This document shows, one piece after another, positions 15,789 through 25,079 of a stretch of DNA of 64,000 nt. Every line of letters starts with the position of its first letter. Position 1 is the stretch's first letter. Under the pieces are notes generated by a model that worked only from the letters and a program-made list of their open reading frames with translations, was not told where the DNA came from and searched no databases. The translations under genes were made by a program, and so were the position numbers. Origin of the DNA: RGIG5612 sp963589005 (GTDB lineage: Bacteria > Bacillota > Clostridia > Lachnospirales > Lachnospiraceae); the NCBI GenBank assembly GCA_963589005.1, contig CAVAJR010000002.1, positions 58,069 through 122,068 on the forward strand, written 5' to 3'.

Positions 15789-16979
15789 TCATCCTAGCTT
15801 ATACACCTGTCTGGCATTCTGCGATGTAATGTCAATGACCTGCTCCCTCGTCACTCCCTTGATATCTGCAATAGCCTGCGCAGCATAACTTATGTATCCG
15901 GAATCGTTTCGCTTGCCTCTGTACGGTGACGGCGCCAGATATGGGCAGTCTGTCTCAAGTACCATCCTGTCCAACGGCATATATGATACGACCTCTTTAA
16001 TCTTTTTGGAGTTCTTGAATGTAACTACGCCACCGATTCCCAGCATAAATCCCATGTCCAGAAATTCTGCTGCCATCTCCTTACCGTAGGAGAAGCAATG
16101 AACTATGCCGCCTGTATCCCGTGCATTCTCTGCTTTCATAAGGTCCGCTGTATCTGCAGCCGCATCGCGGCTGTGGATATTAACAGGTTTATTAAATTCC
16201 TTAGCCAGATTGATCTGATCGGCAAACCATTTCTTCTGAAGCGGTTTATTTGTATCATCATAATGATAATCCAGACCTATCTCTCCTACTGCCACAACCT
16301 TAGGATGCGTCAATGCTGCCCGCAGCAGCTTCATTTCACGTTCTGAGGCTGTCCATTCTGGTGAAATTATCTCATCATGGTCATATGCCGCAAAAGCCTC
16401 GCCTAACCATTCCTGTATTTTAATTATATTATAAGTTTGTACCCACTCAATATCTGCACTGGCCCCGGCTGCCTTCCTTTCCAACTCTTTCGGATCCTCA
16501 CATGGTTCTTCCGTATTCATGCAGCTGTTATTTGCCAGTTGTGACAATTTAGCATGCTCATCATTATCTGATCTGTTAGTATTCATAACCTGCAGTGCGG
16601 CATCCAGATCTTCTGTTTTCGGCAGCACAATGCCCGACCCTGTCACAGTCCCAAAACTGTCAGCCACTTTTCCAGTACCGCTGCCATGCATACTTGCAGC
16701 TTGACATTCTGCATCAATTTCACGTCCGTATACTTCCATAACACGACTGCCTGTATTATCACCGCAGCCGTATACCTCGCAGGGATGCAAGCCTGCCATT
16801 GCATATACAAAATCATAATACTGTGCAAGCGCCAGAACCTTAGGAATCGTTCTTGCGGCTGCCGAGGCATTTATTACATTTGCCACGCCTCTTTCTAAAA
16901 GACCGGAAAGAAGTTCTTTCCGGTCTTTATCAAATGCATGGTCATCATAATGTGCATGTGTATCTATAATCATATTCAT
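15789..16979 (-). CDS. tatD: TatD-family metal-dependent hydrolase/DNase with long insert
   Basis: 396 residues. The N-terminal MNMIIDTHAHYDD gives the HxH metal site; VGEIGLDYHY gives the central Glu; NIHSRDA and GIVHCFSYGKE give two His; ETDCPYLAPSPYRGKRN gives the last Asp. TatD enzymes are 3'-5' exonucleases/AP-type hydrolases of the amidohydrolase fold. Normal length is about 255 residues; the extra length is one insert at about residues 71-205 right after AGLHPCE, low in order and rich in S, D, E, N. The metal ligands on both sides are kept, so activity is expected. The ATG at 16979 is 4 bases after the metG stop; a longer reading runs into metG. Confidence 0.9.
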   Translation of the reverse strand: MNMIIDTHAHYDDHAFDKDRKELLSGLLERGVANVINASAAARTIPKVLALAQYYDFVYAMAGLHPCEVYGCGDNTGSRVMEVYGREIDAECQAASMHGSGTGKVADSFGTVTGSGIVLPKTEDLDAALQVMNTNRSDNDEHAKLSQLANNSCMNTEEPCEDPKELERKAAGASADIEWVQTYNIIKIQEWLGEAFAAYDHDEIISPEWTASEREMKLLRAALTHPKVVAVGEIGLDYHYDDTNKPLQKKWFADQINLAKEFNKPVNIHSRDAAADTADLMKAENARDTGGIVHCFSYGKEMAAEFLDMGFMLGIGGVVTFKNSKKIKEVVSYMPLDRMVLETDCPYLAPSPYRGKRNDSGYISYAAQAIADIKGVTREQVIDITSQNARQVYKLG

Positions 16980-16983
16980 ATAA

Positions 16984-18600
16984 TTATTTTGCTGTAAGCT
17001 CCTCCACCTGCGCCAGCACTTCCTTAATATCACGGCGTGCGAAGAGGATCTGCGGCTTCTCTGTTACCTTATTGCCTGACGGATAGAGCCCGAACTTATC
17101 CAGATCATCAAATGCACGAAGCTCAGTATTTAACTGACTGGCAATATTATCAGCTGTATCAGGCATAAATGGCTGAATAAGTGAAGCACCCATGGTGATT
17201 CCTTCAATCAAATTGTAAAGAACTGTTGCCAGGCGGTCCTTCTTCGCCTCATCCTTGGCCAAAACCCATGGCTCAGTTTCGTCAATATATTTATTGCATC
17301 TCTTGAAGATATTCCATATCTCAGTCATTGCATCAGCAACATGCAGATCAACCATTTTCTCAACAGCCTTATCCTTGATGCCGGTAATTACAGACTTAAA
17401 ATCCTCATCAAGAGCTGCACATTTCTCGCAAGTCGTTCCCTTGTTTTCAACAACCCCGCCGAAATATTTATTAGACATAGAGATTGTCCTGTTAACCAGA
17501 TTACCCAGAGTATTGGCAAGGTCTGAATTAACACGCTCAACCATCAGCTCCCATGAGATAGTTCCGTCATTTTCAAATGGCATCTCATGCAATACAAAAT
17601 ATCTTACAGCGTCAATGCCAAATACCTCTACCAGGTCATCAGCATAGATTACATTGCCGCGGGATTTGCTCATCTTAACCGGAGCATCCTCGTCTTCCTG
17701 CTTGTCATTTTTAGCCAACAGGAGCCATGGATGTCCGAATACCTGCTTAGGCAGCTCCACATCCAATGCCATCAGCATGATCGGCCAGTAAATAGTATGG
17801 AATCTCAGAATATCCTTGCCGATCAGGTGCAGATCCGCCGGCCAGTATTTCTTGTATAATTCGCCATGATTGCCATCAGCATCATAACCTAAGCCTGTAA
17901 TGTAATTAGACAGGGCGTCGATCCATACGTATACAACATGTTCCGGATCGAAATCCACCGGAATGCCCCACTTAAATGATGTACGTGATACACACAGATC
18001 CTGAAGTCCCGGCTTCAGGAAGTTATTCATCATCTCGTTCTTACGTGATTCCGGCTGTATGAATTCAGGATGAGTCTCGATATGCTCGATCAGACGGTCA
18101 GCATATTTGCTCATCTTGAAGAAATAAGCCTCTTCCTTGGCCGGATGAACCTCCATGCCGCAGTCAGGGCACTTGTTATCCTTGATCTGGCTGGCTGTAT
18201 AGAAGGCCTCGCACTCCTTGCAATACATACCTTCATATGAGCCCTTATAAATATCTCCCTTGTCATAGAGTTTCTTAAAAATCTTCTGAACCTGCGCCTC
18301 GTGATCAGCATCAGTTGTTCTTATGAAACGGTCATAGGATGCATTCATCAGATCCCAGATACGCTTAACCTCGGCTGCGGTCTTGTCAACAAATTCCTTA
18401 GGTGTCAAGCCTGCTGCCTTAGCCTTATCCTCGATCTTCTGGCCGTGTTCGTCGGTTCCGGTCTGAAATCTTACATCATATCCTTCCATCCTGCGAAAGC
18501 GCGCGATGGCATCAGCCAATACAATCTCGTATGTGTTGCCGATATGCGGCTTGCCTGAAGTATAAGCGATCGCTGTTGTAATATAATACGGTTTTGACAT
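16984..18600 (-). CDS. metG: Methionyl-tRNA synthetase
   Basis: 538 residues. The class I signature is in AYTSGKPHIGNTYE, the zinc knuckle in CKECEAFYTASQIKDNKCP, and the KMSKS loop in VKMSKSRGNVI. The C-terminal helical domain is present, but the extra EMAPII-like tRNA-binding domain of about 110 residues that many bacterial MetRS carry is absent, so this is the short form. It loads methionine on tRNA. It is followed after 4 bases by tatD, and a membrane protein gene ends 90 bases upstream. No T-box leader or other riboswitch was seen in the short upstream region. Confidence 0.96.
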   Translation of the reverse strand: MSKPYYITTAIAYTSGKPHIGNTYEIVLADAIARFRRMEGYDVRFQTGTDEHGQKIEDKAKAAGLTPKEFVDKTAAEVKRIWDLMNASYDRFIRTTDADHEAQVQKIFKKLYDKGDIYKGSYEGMYCKECEAFYTASQIKDNKCPDCGMEVHPAKEEAYFFKMSKYADRLIEHIETHPEFIQPESRKNEMMNNFLKPGLQDLCVSRTSFKWGIPVDFDPEHVVYVWIDALSNYITGLGYDADGNHGELYKKYWPADLHLIGKDILRFHTIYWPIMLMALDVELPKQVFGHPWLLLAKNDKQEDEDAPVKMSKSRGNVIYADDLVEVFGIDAVRYFVLHEMPFENDGTISWELMVERVNSDLANTLGNLVNRTISMSNKYFGGVVENKGTTCEKCAALDEDFKSVITGIKDKAVEKMVDLHVADAMTEIWNIFKRCNKYIDETEPWVLAKDEAKKDRLATVLYNLIEGITMGASLIQPFMPDTADNIASQLNTELRAFDDLDKFGLYPSGNKVTEKPQILFARRDIKEVLAQVEELTAK

Positions 18601-18690
18601 TGTTCCTCTTTTCCTTTGCCCGCAAATGAGCCGACAAAAATATATTTATCTAAATTCTTCTTTTTAAACTATATTTATGTGCATTTGCAT

Positions 18691-19323
18691 TTATCTGAAA
18701 TTAAATCCGATCCTGCTGTAAATGCCTTCTGCCGTATGAAGTCCCGGCACCATTGCTGTAATAATGTCATTATAGGCAATATCGGCCAGGCATATGAAGC
18801 CGATAATGAACCATAATTTGACAAATGACGAATAACTCATCTTACACGCCATTTCGAATAATATCGGAACAAATACATACATGATAAGTATGCTCAGAAT
18901 TGCATAAACGATTACAGATCTCAGGCAGATAAATCCGCCCAGATTGCCATAGTTAAGGGATTCAAGATTATAATTCCATATTCTCTTGCCATCGAAAAAA
19001 TAATACATGCACAGACCTATAAGCAGCTGTATCAGAGAACACCCCACAGCACTTACCAGGATCACAACCCACGGCTTCTTTCTGTAGCAATACAGAATGA
19101 GAAAGATCAGAAGTGAAGCTATGCTATATGTTCCCATCCATGGGCCAAACGTGCTGCTGGTCCAATAGAAGGTCTGAAATCCGGAATTAGCCCAATAAAA
19201 TAATGTCTCATATAAAAATCCCAGCACACCGCCGATGGTCCAGATCGCAAGCCCTATGCCCACCCATGTACTCTTCTCAAAATCATAGGTTTCATTAAGA
19301 TAATATTTATAATCGTTTAACAT
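18691..19323 (-). CDS. Putative ABC transporter type IV permease-like membrane protein (CmpB family)
   Basis: A 210-residue membrane protein with about five hydrophobic segments (about residues 20-42, 58-80, 85-110, 130-155, 165-190). WTIGGVLGFLYETLFYW, FGPWMGTYSI, and WNYNLESLNYGNLGGFICL match the pattern of the CmpB-like family (type IV ABC-like membrane proteins) found widely in Clostridia. Members have no proven transport role; several are near cell-envelope genes. It ends 90 bases before metG on the same strand and could be co-transcribed. A hairpin repeat element lies upstream at 19495. Confidence 0.7.
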   Translation of the reverse strand: MLNDYKYYLNETYDFEKSTWVGIGLAIWTIGGVLGFLYETLFYWANSGFQTFYWTSSTFGPWMGTYSIASLLIFLILYCYRKKPWVVILVSAVGCSLIQLLIGLCMYYFFDGKRIWNYNLESLNYGNLGGFICLRSVIVYAILSILIMYVFVPILFEMACKMSYSSFVKLWFIIGFICLADIAYNDIITAMVPGLHTAEGIYSRIGFNFR

Positions 19324-19494
19324 ATAATCTATAATCCTCTTTTTTAAGTTGTGCTGCCATTTACAGCATGTCAGTTTAACTTGGTTATCATAATGAATTA
19401 TTGCCGATTTTTCAACCTCTGTTGAATATACTTTTTAAATACTTAATGTCAAAACATGGGCAGCACAAGATCAATTATTTTAGTATGCTCACAG

Positions 19495-19565
19495 AAGGCG
19501 GCACAGGCACTGCGAGAAAACAATCAGCGCAGGCGTTTTCGAGTAGTGCCTGTGCCGTCCCGGCA
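19495..19565. repeat. Hairpin repeat, copy A
   Basis: GGCACAGGCACT (19500-19511) pairs with AGTGCCTGTGCC (19545-19556) around a core with GAGAAAACAATCAGCG and AGGCGTTTTCGAG. It begins 31 bases after the stop of the rhodanese-TtcA gene (minus strand). The core is almost the same as in copies B and C, while the arm sequence is different but still complementary. Confidence 0.75.
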
Positions 19566-19596
19566 TGAATAACAAATTATTAATACGTGCGTGCCT

Positions 19597-20745
19597 TCAA
19601 TATTCCTCCAGAAAATTATGCTTTACGCCCTGCTTATCTTTATAAGTGATGATCGTGCTGAGACTTACATTTTCTACGCTCTTAAAAATATTACTCTCCA
19701 CATACGGATTGACCTTCTTAAGATTGGCTATCAACTGTTTTGTCTCCATGCGCTTCGAGGCTGAGGTTCCGTCATCACGGCAGGAGGAACAAGTATCTGT
19801 AAAATGGCATGCGCATTGAATAAAATGCAAGTCATTATAATCTCTCCAGTGGATTATATCCTCCTCTCGGATCAGATACAGGGGCCTTATCAGCTCCATT
19901 CCCTCGAAATTGGTACTGTGAAGCTTAGGCATCATCGTCTGCATTTGCCCTCCATAGAGCATCCCCATCAGTATGGTTTCAATCACATCATCATAGTGAT
20001 GGCCGAGTGCGATCTTATTGCAGCCCAGCTCTTGAGCTTTACTGTATAAATGTCCCCGTCTCATTCTTGCGCACAGGTAACAAGGCGACTTTTCAATATC
20101 GTATACTGCATCGAATATAGTGGATTCGAATACGGTAATCGGTATTCCCAGCATTCTCGCATTCTTCTCGATAACCATACGGTTAATCTCACTATATCCC
20201 GGATCCATAACCAGGAAGACCAGCTCGAAAGGGAATTTTCTGTGGTTTTGCAATTCCTGAAATAGTTTGGCCATAAGCATTGAGTCCTTGCCGCCGGAGA
20301 TGCATACTGCTATTTTGTCCCCCTCCTGCACCAGCTGGTATTGGTTAATCGCCTTGGCAAACGGTGTAAAAAGCTGCTTATGGAACTTCTTTCTTATACT
20401 TACTTCTACATCTTTTTGTTTGGAATTGTAATCATCCCTGTATCCAGAAATAAGCCACTGACTGTAACCGCCCTTGAGACTTACCGCATCGTAGCCATAA
20501 TGTCTTAAGGCATATGCCATATCACGGCTCTGCATGCCCTTCATACAATAAAGCACATATGCTTTATCATGACCTAATATTCCCTTTTCTGCCTGCTCAA
20601 TCAGATCATCAGCCCACAGGCCCCCCGGAATAAATCCATATTTATGTGACACCCCATCCCTTACATCATATAATGCATATTTTGACGGATGAATATCTGC
20701 CAGCTCTTCTATCGTAATTTCTGCATTTTCGTAATTTTCGAACAT
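19597..20745 (-). CDS. Rhodanese domain fused to TtcA-like tRNA thiolation ATPase
   Basis: 382 residues. Residues 1-105 are a rhodanese domain with DVRDG, and the active-site loop YCMKGMQSRDMAYALRHYGY and the end LKGGYSQW. Residues 125-380 are a PP-loop ATPase: CISGGKDSMLMAKL binds ATP; CYLCARMRRGHLY gives the CxxC pair, and ALGHHYDDVIET is the TtcA motif. TtcA places sulfur at cytidine 32 of tRNA using an iron-sulfur cluster. The fusion provides both a persulfide carrier and the thiolating ATPase in one chain. An additional CSSCRDD pair is near residue 330. The ATG at 20745 (MFENYENAEI) has AGGAAAAG upstream and avoids a 26-residue extension without similarity. Confidence 0.85.
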   Translation of the reverse strand: MFENYENAEITIEELADIHPSKYALYDVRDGVSHKYGFIPGGLWADDLIEQAEKGILGHDKAYVLYCMKGMQSRDMAYALRHYGYDAVSLKGGYSQWLISGYRDDYNSKQKDVEVSIRKKFHKQLFTPFAKAINQYQLVQEGDKIAVCISGGKDSMLMAKLFQELQNHRKFPFELVFLVMDPGYSEINRMVIEKNARMLGIPITVFESTIFDAVYDIEKSPCYLCARMRRGHLYSKAQELGCNKIALGHHYDDVIETILMGMLYGGQMQTMMPKLHSTNFEGMELIRPLYLIREEDIIHWRDYNDLHFIQCACHFTDTCSSCRDDGTSASKRMETKQLIANLKKVNPYVESNIFKSVENVSLSTIITYKDKQGVKHNFLEEY

Positions 20746-21396
20746 AGACTTTTCCTGACCTAACCTCAATAACATTGCCAACCGGTATAAACACAGCATA
20801 GCATTTGCCGAAACTCTCATCATACCACTGCCTTCACACCGTTAAAATACCGCTGCTGCATAAGGTATTTTCTCTCACAGAGCCGTGTAAGTATACCAGA
20901 ACAGGCTCAGGATAATCCATATTTTTTGACATTTTACTGATGTTTTTTGACTCGTAAAATACGGATCCGCTTATATTTACGCTGCAGATCATTCCATAAC
21001 AGCACTTCACCCATTCGGCGTCGATATGCCAGGCGGTTTTATTTACGCAGTAAATCGTCCCATAACAGCACTTCACCCCATAGTCACTGTCTGCGGGCAA
21101 ATATGGCAAAAGCCGCAAATAGCAACTATGGGGTGAAGCTATATGTATATCAAGCTGTCTTATCGACTGTCAGGAATATGATGCTCAGCGCCCGGGCAGT
21201 TGGCGTGAATATCATGCTCCCTCAACCTGAGATACGCATTATTACATTAACACTATTTTCTTTGTTCTTCCGTGCTGTAAACCTCGGCATGCAGACACTG
21301 CTCGAAAGCACCTACGCTGAACAGTGTCTGCGCCGTTCCGGCACGGACACCATTGTCTTCGTTCACTGTAATATGAAGAACCAGCAATGCAATTTA
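20746..21396. other. Long intergenic region with direct and inverted repeats
   Basis: No convincing gene. CCATAACAGCACTTCACCC occurs exactly twice (20994-21012 and 21060-21078) within a longer, less exact repeat with a 66-base period. The second copy ends in a 14-base arm CTTCACCCCATAGT (21071-21084) that pairs perfectly with ACTATGGGGTGAAG (21125-21138). Downstream of the amt stop is hairpin repeat copy D (21270-21347). The open frames that cross this stretch have no ribosome site and no family similarity. Confidence 0.6.
21270..21347. repeat. Hairpin repeat, copy D (degenerate)
   Basis: CCGTGC and GCACGG at the ends, then GCAGACACTG pairing with CAGTGTCTGC around a shortened core CTCGAAAGCACCTACGCTGA. 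It starts about 50 bases after the amt-PII stop. The core matches copy E more closely than A-C. Confidence 0.6.
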
Positions 21397-23142
21397 TTAT
21401 TCTACATCCTGCAGTGCTGCGAAGTCTTCCTCTCCGGTTCTGATCTTAACAACCTTAGTTACAGGATATACGAAGATCTTGCCATCACCGATATGACCGG
21501 TGTACAGAGCCTTCTTAGCAGCCTCAATAACAACATCTACCGGAATCTTGCTTACGACAACCTCAACCTTAACCTTAGGAAGAAGAGTTACATCCATTTC
21601 AACACCACGGTATTTCTCGCCGGCGCCCTTCTGGATACCACAACCCATTACCTGAGTTACTGTCATACCGGTTACACCGATATCATTCATTGCTTTCTTA
21701 AGTACATCGTATTTGTTAAGTCTTGAGATAATAACAACCTTGTTAATGCCTGTTTCTACTGCTGCATTTGATGTAACAACAGGAACAGATGCATCCTTCT
21801 TGTACTGAGGAGCATTGTCATAACTCTCTGTTCCAAGGCTTGTATTATCGTTAACATCCATTGTCATGGTGTTAGAGATATCCATAATGCTGAATCCTGC
21901 ATATGCACTTGGAAGTCCATGTTCTGTCTGATCCAGACCAATGATCTCTTCTCTTTCTTCAACACGAAGACCCAGAGTTTTCTTAATGATTACGAATGTT
22001 ATTGTGATCGTAACTGCAGTCCATGCTGCTACTGCAACAAATCCCACAGCCTGGATTCCTAACTGTTTGAATCCGCCGCCGTAGAACAGACCTGCAATTT
22101 CATTTCCCGGAACAGCAGGATCTGAGAACAGACCAACTGCAAATGTTCCCCAGATACCATTCAGGCAGTGAACTGCTACTGCGCCAACAGGGTCATCAAC
22201 ACGAAGCTTAAAGTCAAGAAGCCATACGCCAAATACTACTAACAGTCCTGATACAGCACCGATAATAGCAGCGCCAAGACAGTTTGTTGTATCACAAGGA
22301 GCAGTGATTGCTACAAGACCTGCAAGTGAGGCATTAAGACACATTGAAATATCAGGCTTGCCATACTTGATCCATGTAAAGATCATACATACTACAGTTG
22401 CTACTGCAGGAGCTACAGTTGTTGTAAGGAATACTGAGCCTAACTGCTCAACTGATGTACAAGCAGCTCCGTTGAATCCATACCAGCCAAACCACAGAAT
22501 GAATACACCGAGTGCGCCAAGTGCAATGTTATGGCCAGGGAATGCATTAACCTTAGTGATCTTGCCTGCACTGTTTTTAACATACTTTCCGATACGAGGT
22601 CCCAACATTGCAGCACCGATAAGAGCACAGATACCGCCAACCATATGAATACATGTCGAACCTGCAAAATCATGGAAGCCTAACTGTGATAACCAGCCGC
22701 CGCCCCAGATCCAATGTGTTTCAATCGGATATATAATTGCCGAAATAACCGCTGAATATACACAATATGAGATAAATCTTGTTCTTTCAGCCATAGCACC
22801 TGAAACAATAGTTGCTGCTGTTGCACAGAATACCAAGTTGAATACGAAGTTCGACCAATCGAAATTTGCATAATCAGTAAAGATATCAAATCCAGGCTTG
22901 CCTATGATTCCGACAACATCTTCACCGAATAATAATCCGAAGCCTAAAACAATAAATACAATTGTTCCGATGCAGAAGTCCATCAGATTCTTCATTATGA
23001 TGTTGCCGGTATTTTTAGCTCTGGTAAAACCAGCCTCAACCATGGCAAATCCTGCCTGCATCCAGAATACCAATGCGGCACCTATCAGGAACCACACGCT
23101 GAAAACCTGACTGTTAACAGCACTGTAAATTTCTTCCAACAT
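21397..23142 (-). CDS. amt: Ammonium transporter fused to a PII signalling domain
   Basis: 581 residues. Residues 1-410 are an Amt channel with eleven or so membrane helices; landmarks are FWMQAGFAMVEAGFTRAKNT, IETHWIWGGGWL, DFAGSTCIHMVGG (His of the pore), and DDPVGAVAVHCLNG (second His). Residues about 460-575 form a complete PII domain: NKVVIISRLNKYDVLKKAM, GCGIQKG, the T-loop EKYRGVEM with the Tyr of the uridylylation site, LLPKVKVEVVV, and the end TGHIGDGKIFVYPV. PII normally is a separate protein that plugs Amt when nitrogen is plentiful; here it is joined covalently. A strong leader hairpin lies upstream (23223-23265). The gene is 3' of asnB and belongs to the nitrogen block. Confidence 0.94.
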   Translation of the reverse strand: MLEEIYSAVNSQVFSVWFLIGAALVFWMQAGFAMVEAGFTRAKNTGNIIMKNLMDFCIGTIVFIVLGFGLLFGEDVVGIIGKPGFDIFTDYANFDWSNFVFNLVFCATAATIVSGAMAERTRFISYCVYSAVISAIIYPIETHWIWGGGWLSQLGFHDFAGSTCIHMVGGICALIGAAMLGPRIGKYVKNSAGKITKVNAFPGHNIALGALGVFILWFGWYGFNGAACTSVEQLGSVFLTTTVAPAVATVVCMIFTWIKYGKPDISMCLNASLAGLVAITAPCDTTNCLGAAIIGAVSGLLVVFGVWLLDFKLRVDDPVGAVAVHCLNGIWGTFAVGLFSDPAVPGNEIAGLFYGGGFKQLGIQAVGFVAVAAWTAVTITITFVIIKKTLGLRVEEREEIIGLDQTEHGLPSAYAGFSIMDISNTMTMDVNDNTSLGTESYDNAPQYKKDASVPVVTSNAAVETGINKVVIISRLNKYDVLKKAMNDIGVTGMTVTQVMGCGIQKGAGEKYRGVEMDVTLLPKVKVEVVVSKIPVDVVIEAAKKALYTGHIGDGKIFVYPVTKVVKIRTGEEDFAALQDVE

Positions 23143-23222
23143 AATTGTTACCTTCCTTTGTAAGTTTTTGCAGCTTCAGATCCTTTTTGGGGAAAAGGCT
23201 CTGAACAATTGTTATTTTATAG

Positions 23223-23265
23223 ACAAAGGCGTACACTTCGATCCTATCGAAATGTACGCCTTTGT
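23223..23265 (-). promoter_or_regulatory. 20-bp leader hairpin upstream of amt
   Basis: ACAAAGGCGTACA and TGTACGCCTTTGT are the ends of a 20-base stem with a three-base loop and a single G-T type pair. It lies 80 bases before the ATG, in the untranslated leader. It begins with the same CAAAGGCG ... GCCTT ends as the hairpin upstream of purF at 40534. No U-run follows, so it is not a classical terminator; it may be an RNA regulatory element or an mRNA stabiliser. Confidence 0.6.
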
Positions 23266-23363
23266 ACAAAAACATCATTATCTGTGATTCATGAATGGTT
23301 TTCCCGGCCTTACATGAATTGTATTTTCGACATATAGTCTATCAAATGTTCAAGGTCTGCCAT

Positions 23364-23451
23364 GTGTGCCGGGACGGCGCAGCAACTGCGAGAAAACAAT
23401 CAGCGAAGGCGTTTTCGAACAGTTGCTGCACGCCGAGGTTCACGGCACACA
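23364..23451. repeat. Hairpin repeat, copy B
   Basis: GTGTGCCG and CGGCACAC end the element. GCAGCAACTG pairs with CAGTTGCTGC around GAGAAAACAATCAGCG and AAGGCGTTTTCGAA. It lies 21 bases after the asnB stop. One side reads GACGGCG, the other CGCCGAGGTTCACGG, the latter also found in copies D and E in part. Confidence 0.75.
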
Positions 23452-23471
23452 CGTCCAACCTGTATGAATGC

Positions 23472-25052
23472 TTATTTGCCACTGTCGCCGTAGTTGGACA
23501 GAACTCTGGCTGAAGGATCATTTACATTGCATCCTTCCCACTCCTTATTAGGCATCCAGAAATCTACGATCATTTCAGCCTGACCAGGATAATATTTCTC
23601 AAATATCTCCCTGTACAGAAGTGATTCCTTCGTAAACGGCTGCGCATGGGTGTATTTGCTGCGCTTTTCTTCAAACTCTGCGTCAGTATAGCAGCTTTCT
23701 GCGTATTCCTTGAGATCATCCACCATGGAATGTCCTACTGCATCTGAGAAGGCTGCCTTCTCTCTCATGAGGATCTCTTCCGGCAGATAATCGCCTTCAA
23801 ATGCATGTCTTAATAAGTATTTACCTTTATTATAGGTATTGATCTTCTTAGCAGGATCTATTGACATGACATATGATGCAAAATCCAGATCACCGAAAGG
23901 AACTCTCGCCTCCAATGAGTTAACCGATATACATCTGTCGGCACGAAGAACATCGTACATATACAGCTCTCTGATACGCTTTACAGCCTCCTGCTGGAAG
24001 GCCTGCGCTGATGGGGCAAAGTCTGTATATTTGTATCCGAACAGCTCATCTGATATCTCACCTGTCAGCAGTACCTTGATATCCGTAGTCTCATGAATAG
24101 CCTTGCATACCAGATACATACCGATGGAAGCTCTGATAGTAGTAATATCATATGTTCCCAGCATCGCAATAACCGGCTCAAGTGCTGCTATTACATCGTC
24201 CCTTGAAATTATAACCTCTGTATGCTCGCTTCCTATATAATCGGCAACGATTCTGGCATATTTAAGGTCGATAGCATCAATATCCATGCCAATTGCAAAT
24301 GTTCTGATAGGCTTGGAGCTGGCCTTAGCTGCCACCGCGCATACAAGTGAGGAATCAAGTCCGCCTGATAAGAGAAATCCTACCTTAGAGTCAGATACTA
24401 ATCTCTTAACAATTCCGGCTGTCAGCTTATCATGGATATTCTTGCAGATCGTCTCCAGGTCATCTGTTACAACTTCCTTAACTTCCGTGATATCACGATA
24501 TTGAACAAACTTGCCATCCTTGTAATAATGTCCGGGAGGAAATGCGATTATCTTATCGCATATTCCTACCAGGTTTTTAGCTTCACTGGCAAATAATATC
24601 GCACCCTCGCTGTCATATCCATAGAACAGAGGTCTGATTCCGATAGGATCCCTTGCAGCTATGTACTCATGTGTCCTGTTGTCAAATATTATGCAGGCAA
24701 ACTCAGCATCTAACTTCTCGAACATGTCAACGCCATATTCAAAATACATAGGAAGCAATATTTCGCAGTCCGAATCGCTCTTAAACGAATAGCCCTTAGT
24801 GATCAGGTCATTTTTTATTGCTTCAAATCCGTATATCTCGCCGTTGCATACCACATAACTTCCATTAAGTTCAAATGGCTGCATACCTGCCTCGGTAAGT
24901 CCCATTATCGACAGTCTGTTGAATCCCAGAAATCCATATCCTGTATCAATTGTCCTTGTCATATCAGGACCTCTGGAGGCTGTCTTGGCCAATGCCTCAT
25001 TGAATTTATCTAATGCAGCATCCTTGCTGCACCATCCCATTATTGAACACAT
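23472..25052 (-). CDS. asnB: Asparagine synthase (glutamine-hydrolysing)
   Basis: 526 residues of AsnB type. The start MCSIMGW puts the catalytic Cys at position 2 after Met removal. The glutaminase part has ASRGPDMT, GFNRLSIMGL, and VCNGEIYGF. The synthetase half has the PP-loop FLLSGGLDSSLVCAVAA, TGEISDELFGY, and LEARVPFGD. It makes asparagine from aspartate, ATP and glutamine. It is 27 bases downstream of glnN, without a promoter between, so it is made together with glutamine synthetase. The downstream repeat element B probably separates its transcript from amt. Confidence 0.94.
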   Translation of the reverse strand: MCSIMGWCSKDAALDKFNEALAKTASRGPDMTRTIDTGYGFLGFNRLSIMGLTEAGMQPFELNGSYVVCNGEIYGFEAIKNDLITKGYSFKSDSDCEILLPMYFEYGVDMFEKLDAEFACIIFDNRTHEYIAARDPIGIRPLFYGYDSEGAILFASEAKNLVGICDKIIAFPPGHYYKDGKFVQYRDITEVKEVVTDDLETICKNIHDKLTAGIVKRLVSDSKVGFLLSGGLDSSLVCAVAAKASSKPIRTFAIGMDIDAIDLKYARIVADYIGSEHTEVIISRDDVIAALEPVIAMLGTYDITTIRASIGMYLVCKAIHETTDIKVLLTGEISDELFGYKYTDFAPSAQAFQQEAVKRIRELYMYDVLRADRCISVNSLEARVPFGDLDFASYVMSIDPAKKINTYNKGKYLLRHAFEGDYLPEEILMREKAAFSDAVGHSMVDDLKEYAESCYTDAEFEEKRSKYTHAQPFTKESLLYREIFEKYYPGQAEMIVDFWMPNKEWEGCNVNDPSARVLSNYGDSGK

Positions 25053-25079
25053 GTTATTATCTGCCCCTTTATCATGTAT

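Larger units (their letters stand above)
23143..23471. other. Upstream region of amt: leader hairpin plus repeat copy B
   Basis: This 329-base spacer holds the amt 5' leader (hairpin at 23223-23265 and a second stem TTCAGA-CCTTTT / AAAAGG-TCTGAA at about 23175-23205) and the repeat element directly after the asnB stop. No open frame is convincing. Confidence 0.6.

Noticed and set aside
18601..18690. Possible T-box or SAM-type leader before metG
   Set aside because: The spacer is only 90 bases and shows no T-box sequence, specifier stem or terminator.
20947..21726. A 259-codon open frame on the plus strand across the amt 3' end
   Set aside because: It overlaps the PII domain of amt on the other strand, has no ribosome site, and runs through the repeat structures; it is a shadow frame.
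23223..23265. The amt leader hairpin as a classical terminator or ANTAR target
   Set aside because: No U-run follows the stem, and there is no pair of six-base loops with A and G at the conserved positions; it is reported only as a leader hairpin.
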